Part shown: positions 15,251 to 29,665 of the stretch, piece by piece | How positions within the stretch are numbered: the first letter of the stretch is position 1 | How the letters are laid out: each line of letters opens with the position of its first letter | Source of the DNA: Megachile rotundata | Lineage: Eukaryota; Arthropoda; Insecta; Hymenoptera; Megachilidae | Direction of reading: 5' to 3' | Assembly: GCF_050947335.1 (NCBI RefSeq) | Contig: NC_134993.1 | Span: 5,580,001-5,644,000, forward strand | DNA length: 64,000 nucleotides | Made by a program: the position numbers and the translations under genes | The notes under the pieces: model-generated | What the model was told of the DNA's origin: nothing | Seen by the model: only the letters and a program-made list of their open reading frames with translations | The model's database searches: none

Positions 15251-15560
15251 ACTATCACACAATCACAATCACACAATCACAATCACACAATCACAATCAC
15301 ACAATCACAATCACACAATCACAATCACACAATCACAATCACACAATCACAATCACACAAACACAATCACACAATCACAATCCCACAATCACAATCACAC
15401 AACCACAATCACACAGTCACGATCCCACAATCACGATCACACAATCACAATCACACAATCACAATCACACAATCACAATCACACAATCACAATCACACAA
15501 TCACAATCACACAATCACAATCCCACAATCACAATCCCACAATCACAATCCCACAATCAC
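15251..15560 (+). repeat. N-run and CCC units
   Basis: About 7.5 homogeneous AATC units (to about 15358) are followed by ACAAACAC, a CCC unit, ACAACC, a second short N-run and three CCC units. Nothing else is present. Confidence 0.85.
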
Positions 15561-15988
15561 ACAGTCACGATCAAACAATCACGATCTCACAATCACGATC
15601 ACACAATCACAATCACACAATCACAAACACACAATCACACTGTCACAATCCCACAATCACGATCACACAATCACGATCACACAGTCACGATCACACGATC
15701 ACGATCACACAATATCAACCACACAATCACAATCACACAATCACGAGCACACAATCACGATCACACAATCACCATCACACAATCACGATCACACAATCAC
15801 GATCACACAATCACGATCACACTATCACGATCACACAATCACAGTCACACAATCACAATCACACAATCACAATCACAATCACGATCAAACAGTCACGATC
15901 ACACAATCAGAGTCACACAATCACAATCACACAACCACAATCACACAATCACACAGTCACAATCCCACAATCACGATCACACAATCAC
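15561..15988 (+). repeat. 428-bp tandem duplication, copy 1
   Basis: This begins at ACAGTCACGATCAAAC and contains ACGATCTCAC, CACTGTCACAATCCC, the rare AATATCAACC (15711) and CACGAGCAC. The same order repeats 428 bp later. Confidence 0.9.
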
Positions 15989-16416
15989 ACAGTCACGATC
16001 AAACAATCACGATCTCACAATCACGATCACACAATCACAATCACACAATCACAAACACACAATCACACTGTCACAATCCCACAATCACGATCACACAATC
16101 ACGATCACACAGTCACGATCACACGATCACGATCACACAATATCAACCACACAATCACAATCACACAATCACGAGCACACAATCACGATCACACAATCAC
16201 CATCACACAATCACGATCACACAATCACGATCACACAATCACGATCACACTATCACGATCACACAATCACAGTCACACAATCACAATCACACAATCACAA
16301 TCACAATCACGATCAAACAGTCACGATCACACAATCAGAGTCACACAATCACAATCACACAACCACAATCACACAATCACACAGTCACAATCCCACAATC
16401 ACGATCACACAATCAC
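15989..16416 (+). repeat. 428-bp tandem duplication, copy 2
   Basis: A direct tandem repeat of the preceding segment, with AATATCAACC at 16139. The same segment occurs once more, unduplicated, from 24174 (AATATCAACC at 24324), so the duplication probably arose after those regions separated. Confidence 0.9.
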
Positions 16417-17270
16417 GACCACACAGTCACGGTCACACAATCACAATCACACAATCACAATATCACAATCGCAATCACACAATCACAATAACACAATCAG
16501 ACAATCACACAATCACACAATCACACAATCACGATCACACAATCATGATCACACAATCACGATCACACAATCACGTTCACACAATCACAAGCACACAGTC
16601 GCGATCACTCGATCACGATAACACAATCACGATAACACAGTCACGATCACACAATCACAATAACACAATCAGACAATCACACAGTCACACAATCACGATC
16701 ACACAATCACGATCACACAGTCACGATCACACAATCACAATCGCACAATCACAATCACACAATCACGATCACACAATCACGATCACTCAATCACAATCAC
16801 ACAATCACAATCACACAATCACGACCACACAGTCACGATCACACAATCACAATCATACAATCACAATCACACAATCACAATAACACAATCAGACAATCAC
16901 ACAGTCACACAATCACGATCACACAATCACAATAACACAATCAGACAATCACACAGTCACACAATCACGAGCACACAATCACGATCACACAATCACGATC
17001 ACACAATCACAATCACACAATCACAGTCACACAATCACGATCACACAATCACGATCACTCAATCACAATCACACAATCACAAAAACACAGCCGCGATCAC
17101 ACGATCACGATCACACGATCACGATCACACAATCACGATCACACAATCACAATCACACAATCACAATCACACAATCACAATCACACAATCACAATATCAC
17201 AATCGCAATCACACAATCGCAATAACACAATCAGACAATCACACAATCACACAATCACACAATCACGATC
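16417..17270 (+). repeat. Mixed units, sister of 24602-25400
   Basis: This contains CACGGTCAC, AATATCACAATCGC, an octamer slip mark, CAATCATGATC (ATG 16545), CACAAGCACAC, two AATCAGAC marks and AAAAACACAGCCGCG. The order matches the region 8,185 bp downstream, where ATG 16545 corresponds to 24730. Further AATATCACAATCGC and slip marks close the stretch. Confidence 0.85.
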
Positions 17271-18294
17271 ACACAATCATGATCACACAATCACGAACAC
17301 ACAATCACGATCACACAATCACGATCACACAATCACGATCACACAATCACAAGCACACAGTCGCGATCACTCGATCACGATCACACAATCACGATCACAC
17401 AGTCACGATCACACGATCACAATCGCACAATCACAATCACACAATCACAATCACACAATCACAATCACACAATCACAATCACACAATCACAATCACACAA
17501 TCACAATCACACAATCACAATCACACAATCACAATCCCACAATCACAATCCCACAATCACAATCCCACAATCACAATCACACAACCACAATCACACAATC
17601 ACACAGTCACAATCCCACAATCACGACCACACAGTCACGATCACACAATCACAATCACACAATCACAATCACACAATCACTATCACACAATCACAATCAC
17701 ACAATCACAATAACACAATCAGACAATCACACAGTCACACTATCACGATCACACAATCACGATCACACAATCACGATCACACAATCACGATCACACAATC
17801 TCAATCACACAATCACAATCACACAATCAAAACCACACAATCACAATCACACAATCAAGGTCACACAATGACGATCACACAATCACCATCCCACAATCAC
17901 GACCACACAGTCACGATCACACAATCACAATCACACAATCACAATCACACAATCACAATCACACAATCACAATCACACAATCACAATCACACAATCACAA
18001 TAACACAATCAGACAATCACACAGTCACACTATCACGATCACACAATCACGATCACACAATCACGATCACACAATCACGATCACACAATCTCAATCACAC
18101 AATCACAATCACACAATCAAAACCACACAATCACAATCACACAATCAAGGTCACACAATGACGATCACACAATCACCATCACACAATCACGATCACACAA
18201 TCACGATCACTCAATCACAATCACACAATCACAAACACACAGTCGCGATCACACGATCACGATCACACGATCACGATCACACAATCACAATCAC
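17271..18294 (+). repeat. Mixed units with N-runs, CCC units and a short local duplication
   Basis: This begins at CAATCATGATC (ATG 17279), followed by CACAAGCACAC, an N-run near 17430-17530 and three CCC units. A segment with AATCAGAC, CACTATCAC, AATCTCAATC, AATCAAAACC and an ATG mark occurs twice (ATG 17868 and 18158, 290 bp apart), so a local duplication of about that size is likely. No gene is present. Confidence 0.82.
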
Positions 18295-18990
18295 ACAAGC
18301 AACGCCACACAATGACGATCACACAATCACCATCACACAATCTCGACCACACAATCACGATCACACAATCACCATCACACAATCACGATCACACACTCAC
18401 AATCAGACAATCACGATCACACAATCACGATCACACAATCACAACCACACAATCACAATCACACAATGAAAACCACACAATCACAATCACACAATCAAGG
18501 TCACACAATGACGATCACACAATCACCATCACACAATCACGATCACACAATCACAATCACACAATCACGATCACACAATCACGATCACTCAATCACAATC
18601 ACACAATCACGTTCACACAATCACAAACACACAGTCGCGATCACACCATCACGATCACACAATCACGATCACACAGTCACGATCACACAATTACGATCAC
18701 ACAGTCACGACCACATAATCAGAGTCACACAATCACAATCACACAACCACAATCACACAATCACACAGTCACAATCCCACAATCACGATCACACAATCAC
18801 GACCACACAGTCACGATCACACAATCACAATCACACAATCACAATCACACAATCACAATAACACAATCAGACAATCACACAGTCACACAATCACGATCAC
18901 ACAATCACGATCACTCAATCACAATCACACAATCACAAACACACAGTCGCGATCACACGATAACGATCACACGATCACGATCACACAGTC
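18295..18990 (+). repeat. R block, copy 2
   Basis: It starts at ACAAGCAACGCC and has ATG marks at 18312 and 18508, 196 bp apart as in the copy at 43477. One private change creates AATGAAAACC at 18466 in place of AATCAAAACC. The downstream part leads into AATCAAGATC and S module copy 3. Confidence 0.87.
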
Positions 18991-19055
18991 ACGATCACAC
19001 AATCAAGATCACACAATCACGACCACTCAATCACGATCACACAATCACAAACACA

Positions 19056-20145
19056 GAGTTGCGATCACACGATCACGATCACACAATCACGATCACACAG
19101 TCACGATCACACAATCACGATCGCACAGTCACGATCACACAATCAGAGTCACACAATCACAATCACACAACCACAATCACACAATCACACAGTCACAATC
19201 CCACAATCACGATCACACAATCACGACCACACAGTCACGATCACACAATCACAATCATACAATCACAATCACACAATTACAATAACACAATCAGACAATC
19301 ACACAGTCACACAATCACGATCACACAATCACGATCACACAATCACGATCACACAATCACGATCAAACAATCACGATCACACAATCACGATCAGACAATC
19401 ACAATCACACAATCACAATCACACAATCACGATCACACAATCACGATCAATCAATCACAATCACATAATCACAAAAACACAGTCGCGATCACACGATTAC
19501 GATCACACGATCACGATCACACGATCACGATCACACGATCACGATCACACAATCACAATCACACAATCAAGGCCACACAATGACGATCACACAATCACCA
19601 TCACACAATCTCGACCACACAATCACGATCACACAATCACGATCACACAATCACGTTCACACAATCACAAGCACACAGTCGCGATCACTCGATCACGATC
19701 ACACAATCACGATCACACAGTCACGATCACACAATCACAATCGCACAATCACAATCACACAATCACGATCACACAATCACGATCACTCAATCACAATCAC
19801 ACAATCACAATCACACAATAACGACCACACAGTCACGATCACACAATCACAATCATACAATCACAATCACACAATCACAATAACACAATCAGACAATCAC
19901 ACAGTCACACAATCACGATCACACAATCACAATAACACAATCAGACAATCACACAGTCACACAATCACGATCACACAATCACGTTCACACAATCACAAGC
20001 ACACAGTCGCGATCACTCGATCACGATAACACAATCACGATAACACAGTCACGATCACACAATCACAATAACACAATCAGACAATCACACAGTCACACAA
20101 TCACGATCACACAATCACGATCACACAATCACGATCACACAATCA
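19056..20145 (+). repeat. S module copy 3
   Basis: GAGTTGCG at 19056 and ATG mark at 19580 (+524), then the same word order as S copy 2. Private variants include AATCAGACAATC near 19391 and CACATAATC near 19463. It lies 18,786 bp before S copy 4, close to four times 4.7 kb. Confidence 0.9.
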
Positions 20146-21116
20146 CAATCACACAATCACAATCACACAATCACGATCACACAATCACAAAAACACAGCC
20201 GCGATCACACGATCACGATCACACGATCACGATCACACGATCACGATCACACGATCACGATCACACAATCACGATCACACAATCACAATCACACAATCAC
20301 AATCACACAATCACAATCACACAATCAAAACCACACAATCACAGTCACACAATCAAGGTCACACAATGACGATCACACAATCACCATGACACAATAACGA
20401 TCACACAATCACAATCACACAATCACGATCACACAATCACGATCACTCAATCACAATCACACAATCACAAACACACAGTCGCGATCACACGATCACGATC
20501 ACACGATCACGATCACACAATCACAATCACACAATCAACGCCACACAATGACGATCACACAATCACCATCACACAATCTCGACCACACAATCACGATCAC
20601 ACAATCACGATCACACAATCACGTTCACACAATCACAAACACACAGTCGCGATCACACGATCACGATCACACAATCACGATCACACAGTCACGATCACAC
20701 AATCACAATCGCACAATCACAATCACACAATCACGATCACACAATCACGATCACTCAATCACAATCACACAATCACAATCACACAATCACGACCACACAG
20801 TCACGATCACACAATCACAATCATACAATCACAATCACACAATCACAATAACACAATCAGACAATCACACAATCACACAATCACAATCACACAATCACAA
20901 TCACACAATCACAATCACACAATCATACAGTCACAATCCCACAATCACGATCGCACAATCACGACCACACAGTCACGATCACACAATCGCGATCACACAA
21001 TCACGATCACGCAATCACGATCACACAATCACAATCACACAATCACAATCACACAATCACGATCACACAATCACGATCACTCAATCACAATCACACAATC
21101 ACAAAAACACAGTCGC
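20146..21116 (+). repeat. Mixed units with CTCGACC block before the longest D-run
   Basis: This holds AAAAACACAGCCGCG with a short GATC stretch, the ATG mark near 20367 followed by the variant CACCATGACAC, a CTCGACC block (ATG 20548), AATCATACAGTC and TCGCGATC. It ends at the AAAAACACAGTCGCG anchor. The same order precedes the D-runs at 40064, 42076, 49316 and 53936. Confidence 0.85.
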
Positions 21117-21610
21117 GATCACACGATCACGATCACACGATCACGATCACACGATCACGATCACACGATCACGATCACACGATCACGATCACACGATCAC
21201 GATCACACGATCACGATCACACGATCACGATCACACGATCACGATCACACGATCACGATCACACGATCACGATCACACGATCACGATCACACGATCACGA
21301 TCACACGATCACGATCACACGATCACGATCACACGATCACGATCACACGATCACGATCACACGATCACGATCACACGATCACGATCACACGATCACGATC
21401 ACACGATCACGATCACACGATCACGATCACACGATCACGATCACACGATCACGATCACACGATCACGATCACACGATCACGATCACACGATCACGATCAC
21501 ACGATCACGATCACACGATCACGATCACACGATCACGATCACACGATCACGATCACACGATCACGATCACACGATCACGATCACACGATCACGATCACAC
21601 GATCACGATC
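21117..21610 (+). repeat. Longest D-run, about 35 units
   Basis: About 494 bp of pure GATCACGATCACAC with no variant noticed. It follows the AAAAACACAGTCGCG anchor and ends in an N-run. It carries two GATC sites and two CpG per 14 bp, so it is the densest CpG and DpnII/MboI-site tract in the window. Confidence 0.95.
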
Positions 21611-22140
21611 ACACAATCACGATCACACAATCACAATCACACAATCACAATCACACAATCACAATCACACAATCACAATCACACAATCACAATCACACAA
21701 TCACAATCCCACAATCACAATCACACAACCACAATCACACAGTCACAATCCCACAATCACGATCACACAATCACGATCACACAATCACGATCACACAATC
21801 ACGATCACACAATCACAATCACACAATCACAATCACACAATCACAATTACACAATCACAATCACACAATCACAATAACACAATCAGACAATCACACAGTC
21901 ACACAATCACGATCACACAATCACGATCACACAATCACGATCACACAATCGCGATCACACAATCACAATCACACAATCACAATCACACAATCACAATCCC
22001 ACAATCACAATCCCACAATCGCAATCACACAACCACAATCACACAATCACACAGTCACAATCCCACAATCACGATCACACAATCACGATCACACAATCAC
22101 AATCACACAATCACAATATCACAATCGCAATCACACAATC
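21611..22140 (+). repeat. N-run, CCC units and mixed units before G-block 1
   Basis: An N-run of about six units (21625-21705) is followed by a CCC unit, ACAACC, mixed GATC/AATC units, an AATCAGAC mark, more CCC units including an AATCGCAATC variant, and AATATCACAATCGC just before the first GGCC word. Confidence 0.85.
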
Positions 22141-22490
22141 ACGGCCACACAATCACGGTCACACAGTCACTGTCGCGCAATCACGGTCGCGCAATCACGG
22201 TCGCGCAATTACGGTCACGCAATCACGGTCACACAATCGTGGTCGCGCAATCACGGTCACGCAATCACGGTCACACAATCGTCGTCACGCAATCACGGTC
22301 ACACAATCGTGGTCACGCAATCACGGTCACACAATCGCGATCACACAATCGCGGTCACACAATCATCGTCACACAATCATCGTCACACAACACGAACACA
22401 CAATCACGAACACACAATCACGGTCACACAATCACGGTCACACAGTCACTGTCACACAATCACGGCCACGCAATCACGGTCACACAATCA
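22141..22490 (+). repeat. G-block 1, CpG-rich diverged units
   Basis: The 14-bp register continues but units read CACGGTCAC, GTCGCGCAATC, TCGTGGTC, TCGTCGTC and AATCATCGTC, and a short CACAACACGAACAC word breaks the register. G and CpG content are far above the surrounding units. Four near-identical copies of about 350 bp occur at 31745, 36460, 45787 and 61996, and two longer related copies at 27133 and 32462. Each of the five is entered from AATATCACAATCGC. Confidence 0.92.
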
Positions 22491-23458
22491 CGACCACACA
22501 GTCACGATCACACAATCACAATCACACAATCACAATCACACAATCACAATCACACAATCACAATCACACAATCAAAACCACACAATCACAATCACACAAT
22601 CCAGGTCACACAATGACGATTACACAATCACGATAACACAATCACGATCACACAATCACGTTCACACAATCACAAACACACAGACCCGACCTCTCGATCA
22701 CGATCACACAATCACGACCACACAGTCACGATCACACAATCACAATCACACAATCACAATATTACAATCGCAATCACACAATCACAATCACACAATCACA
22801 ATCACACAATCACAATCACACAATCACAATCACACAATCACAATCACACAATCACAATCACACAATCACAATCACACAATCACAATCACACAATCACAAT
22901 CACACAATCACAATCACACAATCACAATCACACAATCACAATCCCACAATCACGATCACACAATCACAATCACACAATCACAATCACGATCACGATCACA
23001 CAATCAGAGTCACACAATCACAATCACACAACCACAATCACACAATCATACAGTCACAATCCCACAATCACGATCACACAATCACGACCACACAGTCACG
23101 ATCACACAATCACAATCACACAATCACAATTACACAATCACAATCACACAATCACAATAACACAATCAGACAATCACACAGTCACACAATCACGATCACA
23201 CAATCACGATCACACAATCACGATCACACAATCGCGATCACACAATCACGATCACACAATCACGATCACACAATCACAATCACACAATCACAATCACACA
23301 ATCAAAACCACACAATCACAGTCACACAATCAAGGTCACACAATGACGATCACGCAATCACCATCACACAATAACGATCACACAATCACAATCACACAAT
23401 CACGATCACACAATCACGATCACTCAATCACAATCACACAATCACAAAAACACAGTCG
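22491..23458 (+). repeat. Q block copy 2 and flanks
   Basis: After the G-block come AATCAAAACC, CCAGGTCAC, the Q marker (ATG 22613) and ACCCGACCTCTCG, the last almost private to this copy and the one at 11.2 kb. An N-run, AGAGTCACAC, AATCATACAGTC and an ATG mark with ACGCAATC (23342) follow, then the D-run anchor. The region parallels 11050-12000 at offset about 11,500, and 62346-63607 at about 39,855-40,150. Confidence 0.85.
22771..22943 (+). repeat. N-run, about 12 units
   Basis: A homogeneous AATC run between AATATTACAATCGC and AATCCCAC. It occupies the same position of the higher-order unit as the longer runs at 50609, 56986 and 62611. Confidence 0.9.
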
Positions 23459-23747
23459 CGATCACACGATCACGATCACACGACCACGATCACACGATCA
23501 CGATCACACGATCACGATCACACGATCACGATCACACGATCACGATCACACGATCACGATCACACGATCACGATCACACGATCACGATCACACGATCACG
23601 ATCACACGATCACGATCACACGATCACGATCACACGATCACGATCACACGATCACGATCACACGATCACGATCACACGATCACGATCACACGATCACGAT
23701 CACACGATCACGATCACACGATCACGATCACACGATCACGATCACAC
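23459..23747 (+). repeat. D-run, about 20 units
   Basis: GATCACGATCACAC units follow the AAAAACACAGTCGCG anchor. One GACC variant near the start is shared with the D-runs at 12004, 57872 and 59334, which marks them as one sub-lineage. Confidence 0.92.
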
Positions 23748-24018
23748 AATCACGATCACACAATCACGATCACACAATCACAATCACACAATCACAATCA
23801 CACAATCACAATCACACAATCACAATCACACAATCACAATCACACAATCACGATCACACAATCACGATCACACAATCACGATCACACAATCACGATCACA
23901 CAATCACGATCCCACAATCACGATCACACAACCACGATCACACAGTCACGATCCCACAATCACGATCACACAATCACGATCACACAATCACAATCACACA
24001 ATCACAATCACACAATCA

Positions 24019-24168
24019 CAATCCCACAATCACAATCCCACAATCACAATCCCACAATCACAATCCCACAATCACAATCCCACAATCACAATCCCACAAT
24101 CACAATCCCACAATCACAATCCCACAATCACAATCCCGCAATCACAATCCCGCAATCACAATCCCACG
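24019..24168 (+). repeat. CCC-run, about 11 units
   Basis: Consecutive AATCCCACAATCAC units form the longest such run in the window. Two late units read AATCCCGC. Elsewhere CCC units occur singly or in groups of two to five (3405, 13275, 15535, 17525, 41030, 43070, 49755, 61820). The interval 23748-24018 before it holds an N-run, mixed GATC units and ACAACCACGATC. Confidence 0.9.
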
Positions 24169-24173
24169 ATCAC

Positions 24174-25400
24174 ACAGTCACGATCAAACAATCACGATCA
24201 CACAATCACGATCACACAATCACAATCACACAATCACAATCACACAATCACACTGTCACAATCCCACAATCACGATCACACAATCACGATCACACAGTCA
24301 CGATCACACGATCACGATCACACAATATCAACCACACAATCACAATCACACAATCACGAGCACACAATCACGATCACACAATCACCATCACACAATCACG
24401 ATCACACAATCACGATCACACGATCACGATCACACTATCACGATCACACAATCACAGTCACACAATCACAATCACACAATCACAATCACAATCACGATCA
24501 AACAGTCACGATCACACAATCAGAGTCACACAATCACAATCACACAACCACAATCACACAATCACACAGTCACAATCCCACAATCACGATCACACAATCA
24601 CGACCACACAGTCACGGTCACACAATCACAATCACACAATCACAATATCACAATCGCAATCACACAATCACAATAACACAATCAGACAATCACACAATCA
24701 CACAATCACACAATCACGATCACACAATCATGATCACACAATCACGATCACACAATCACGTTCACACAATCACAAGCACACAGTCGCGATCACTCGATCA
24801 CGATAACACAATCACGATAACACAGTCACGATCACACAATCACAATAACACAATCAGACAATCACACAGTCACACGATCACGATCACACAATCACGATCA
24901 CACAGTCACGATCACACAATCACAATCGCACAATCACAATCACACAATCACGATCACACATTCACGATCACTCAATCACAATCACACAATCACAATCACA
25001 CAATCACGACCACACAGTCACGATCACACAATCACAATCATACAATCACAATCACACAATCACAATAACACAATCAGACAATCACACATTCACACAATCA
25101 CGATCACACAATCACAATAACACAATCAGACAATCACACAGTCACACAATCACGAGCACACAATCACGATCACACAATCACGATCACACAATCACAATCA
25201 CACAATCACAATCACACAATCACGATCACACAATCACGATCACTCAATCACAATCACACAATCACAAAAACACAGCCGCGATCACACGATCACGATCACA
25301 CGATCACGATCACACAATCACGATCACACAATCACAATCACACAATCACAATCACACAATCACAATCACACAATCACAATCACACAATCACAATCACACA
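24174..25400 (+). repeat. Dispersed copy of 15989-17215
   Basis: The order ACAGTCACGATCAAAC, AATATCAACC (24324), CACGAGCAC, AGAGTCACAC, CACGGTCAC, octamer slip mark, ATG 24730, CACAAGCACAC, two AATCAGAC marks and AAAAACACAGCCGCG follows 15989-17215 at offset 8,185. Private substitutions include CACATTCAC words near 24959 and 25087. The N-run after 25335 is longer than in the sister. Confidence 0.87.
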
Positions 25401-27179
25401 ATCACAATCACACAATCACAATCACACAATCACAATCACACAATCACAATCACACAATCACAATCCCACAATCACAATCCCACAATCACAATCCCACAAT
25501 CACAATCACACAACCACAATCACACAATCACACAGTCACAATCCCACAATCACGATCACACAATCACGATCACACAATCACGATCACACAATCACAATCA
25601 CACAATCACAATCACACAATCACAATATCACAATCGCAATCACACAATCGCAATAACACAATCAGACAATCACACAATCACACAATCACACAATCACGAT
25701 CACACAATCATGATCACACAATCACGAACACACAATCACGATCACACAATCACGATCACACAATCACGATCACACAATCAGCATCACACAATCACAATCA
25801 CACAATCAAGGTCACACAATGACGATCGCACAATCACCATCACACAATCACGACCACTCAATCACGATCACACAATCACGATCACACAATCACGATCACA
25901 CAATCACGTTCACACAATCACAAACACACAGTCGCGATCACACGATCACGATCACACAATCACGATCACATAGTCACGATCACACAATTACGATCACACA
26001 GTCACAATCACACAATCACAATCACACAATCACAATCACACAATCACGATCACACAATCACGATCACACAATCACAATCACACAATCACAATCACACAAT
26101 CACAATCACACAATCACAATCACACAGTCACAATCACACAATCACAATCACACAATCACAATCACACAATCACAATCACACAATCACAATCACACAATCA
26201 CAATCACACAATCACAATCACACAATCACAATCCCACAATCACAATCACAATCACGATCACACAGTCACGATCACACAATCACAAAAACACAGTCGCGAT
26301 CACACGATCACGATCACACGATCACGATCACACGATCACGAACACACAATCACGAACACAGAGTTGCGATCACACGATCACGATCACACAATCACGATCA
26401 CACAGTCACGATCACACAATCACGATCACACAGTCACGATCACACAATCAGAGTCACACAATCACAATCACACAACCACAATCACACAATCACACAGTCA
26501 CAATCCCACAATCACGATCACACAATCACGACCACACAGTCACGATCACACAATCACAATCATACAATCACAATCACACAATCACAATAACACAATCAGA
26601 CAATCACACAGTCACACAATCACGATCACACAATCACGATCACACAATCACGATCACACAATCACGATCACACAATCACGATCACACAATCACGATCACA
26701 CAATCACGATCACACAATCACGATCACACAATCACAATCACACAATCACAATCACACAATCACGATCACACAATCACGATCACTCAATCACAATCACACA
26801 ATCACAAAAACACAGTCGCGATCACACGATCACGATCACACGATCACGATCACACGATCACGAACACACAATCACGATCACACAATCACGATCACACAAT
26901 CACAATCACACAATCACAATCACACAATCACGATCACACAATCACAATCACAATAACACAATCAGACAATCACACAGTCACACAATCACGATCACACAAT
27001 CACAATCACAATCACAATCACAATCACAATCACAATCACAAAATCACAATCACACAATCGCAATCACACAATCACAATCACACAATCAAAATCACACAAT
27101 CACACAATCACGATCACACAATCACGATCACGCAATCGCGATCTCACAATGGCGGTCACGCAATCACGGTCACACAATC
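25401..27179 (+). repeat. Mixed units with B block and diverged S start
   Basis: CCC units, AATATCACAATCGC and a slip mark are followed by a B block (ATG 25819) that reads CACACAGTCGCG where the others read CACGCCGTCGCG. An N-run with one AGTC follows (26055-26230). GAGTTGCG occurs at 26361, but it is preceded by CACGAACAC and does not continue into a complete S module. A hexamer run (26998) and the first GGCGGTC words (27151) lead into G-block 2. Confidence 0.82.
26998..27039 (+). repeat. Pure hexamer run, about 7 x AATCAC
   Basis: The octamer half of the unit is missing from seven consecutive repeats, so the period falls from 14 to 6 bp. Shorter hexamer runs are seen near 11507, 22981, 51193 and 63116. 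It shows that the 14-bp unit is a hexamer plus an octamer that can slip separately. Confidence 0.9.
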
Positions 27180-27690
27180 ACGGCCACACAATCACGGCCA
27201 CACAATCACGGTCACTAAATCACGGTCACAAAATCACGCTCACACAATCATGGTCACACAACTGGAACACACAATCACGAACACACAATCACGGTCACAC
27301 AATCACGGTCACACTATAACGGCCACACAATCACGGCCACACAATCACGGTCACACAGTCACTGTTACACAATCACGGTCGCGCAATCACGGTCGCGCAA
27401 TCACGGTCACGCAATCACGGTCACGCAATCACGGTCACACAATCGTGGTCGCGCAATCACGGTCACGCAATCACGGTCACACAATCGTCGTCACGCAATC
27501 ACGGCCACACAATCGTGGTCACGCAATCACGGTCACACAATCGCGATCACACAATCGCGGTCACACAATCATCGTCACACAATCATCGTCACACAACACG
27601 AACACACAATCACGAACACACAATCACGGTCACACAATCACGGTCACACAGTCACTGTCACACTATCACGGCCACGCAATCACGGTCACA
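27133..27690 (+). repeat. G-block 2, long form
   Basis: This is related to G-block 1 but with a 5' extension that includes GGCGGTCACG, CACTAAATCACGG, CACAACTGGAACAC and CACTATAACGGCC. The same long form occurs at 32462, offset 5,282. Differences noticed between the two from 27180 on: C at 27249 versus T at 32531, and G at 27559 versus A at 32841, the latter a CpG-to-CpA change. Confidence 0.92.
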
Positions 27691-29581
27691 CAATCACGAC
27701 CACACAGTCACGATCACACAATCACAATCACACAATCACAATCACACAATCACAATCACACAATCAAAACCACACAATCACAATCACACAATCAAGGTCA
27801 CACAATGACGATCACACAATCACCATCACACAATCACGATCACACAATCACAATCACACAATCACGATCACACAATCACGATCACTCAATCACAATCACA
27901 CAATCACAAACACACAGTCGCGATCACACGATCACGATCACACGATCAAGATCACACAATCACAATCACACAATAAACGCCACACAATGACGATCACACA
28001 ATCACCATCACACAATCTCGACCACACAATCACGATCACACAATCACGATCACACAATCACGATCACACAATCACGATCACACAATCACGTTCACACAAT
28101 CACAAACACACAGTCCCGACCACTCGATCACGATCACACAATCACGATCACACAGTCACGATCACACAATCACAATCACACAATCAGACAATCACACAGT
28201 CACACAATCACGATCACACAATCACGATCACACAATCACGATCACACAATCACGATCACACAATCACGATCACACAATCACGATCACACAATCACGATCA
28301 CACAATCACAATCACACAATCACGATCACACAATCACGATCACTCAATCACAATCACACAATCACAAAAACACAGTCGCGATCACACGATCACGATCACA
28401 CGATCACGATCACACAATCACGATCACACAATCACAATCACACAATCACAATCACACAAGCACAATCACACAATCACAATCACACAATCACAAGCACACA
28501 ATCACAATCACACAATCACAATCACACAATCACAATCACACAATCACAATCACACAATCACAATCACACAATCACAATGACACAATCACAATCCCCAAAA
28601 TCACAATCACACAACCACAATCACACAGTCACAATCCCACAATCACGATCACACAATCACGATCACACAATCACACTCACACAACCACAATCACACAATC
28701 ACACTGTCGCAATCCCACAATCACGATCACACAATCACGATCACACAATCGTTATCACACAATCATGATCACACAATCACCATCCCACAATCACCATCAC
28801 ACAATCACCATCACACAATCACGATCACACAATCACGATCACACAATCACAATCACGCAATCACAATCACACAATCACAATCACACAATCACAATCATAC
28901 AATCACAATCACACAATCACAATCTCACAATCACAATTACACAATCACAATCACACAATCACAATCACACAATCACAATCACACAATCACAATCACACAA
29001 TCACAATCACACAATCACAATCACACAATCACAATCCCACAATCACAATCCCACAATCACAATCCCACAATCACAATCACACAACCACAATCACACAATC
29101 ACACAGTCACAATCCCACAATCACGATCACACAATCACGATCACACAATCACGATCACACAATCACAATCACACAATCACAATCACACAATCACAATCAC
29201 ACAATCACAATATCACAATCGCAATCACACAATCACAATAAAACAATCAGACAATCACACAATCACACAATCACACAATCACGATCACACAATCATGATC
29301 ACACAATCACGATCACACAATCACGATCACACAATCACGATCACACAATCACGATCACACAATCACGATCACACAATCACCATCACACAATCACCATCAC
29401 ACAATCACAATCACACAATCAAGGTCACACAATGACGATCGCACAATCACCATCACACAATCACGACCACTCAATCACGATCACACAATCACGATCACAC
29501 AATCACGATCACACAATCACGTTCACACAATCACAAACACGCCGTCGCGATCACACGATCACGATCACACAATCACGATCA

Positions 29582-29665
29582 CATAGTCACGATCACACAA
29601 TTACGATCACACAATCACGATCACATAGTCACGATCACACAATTACGATCACACAGTCACAATCA
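29582..29665 (+). repeat. 42-bp tandem duplication
   Basis: The words CATAGTCACG and CAATTACGATC appear twice, 42 bp (three basic units) apart. Sister copies at 1710, 3930 and 34950 have them once. This is a local slip of exactly three units. Confidence 0.88.

Noticed and set aside
21117..21610. Bacterial origin-like cluster of GATC (Dam) sites
   Set aside because: Regular GATC follows from the GATCACGATCACAC unit. There are no DnaA-type boxes or AT-rich unwinding region, and nothing else suggests a bacterium.
22141..22490. G-block as a gene promoter or CpG island
   Set aside because: It remains in the repeat register and is copied seven times within the array, with no adjacent gene. CpG content is only locally raised.
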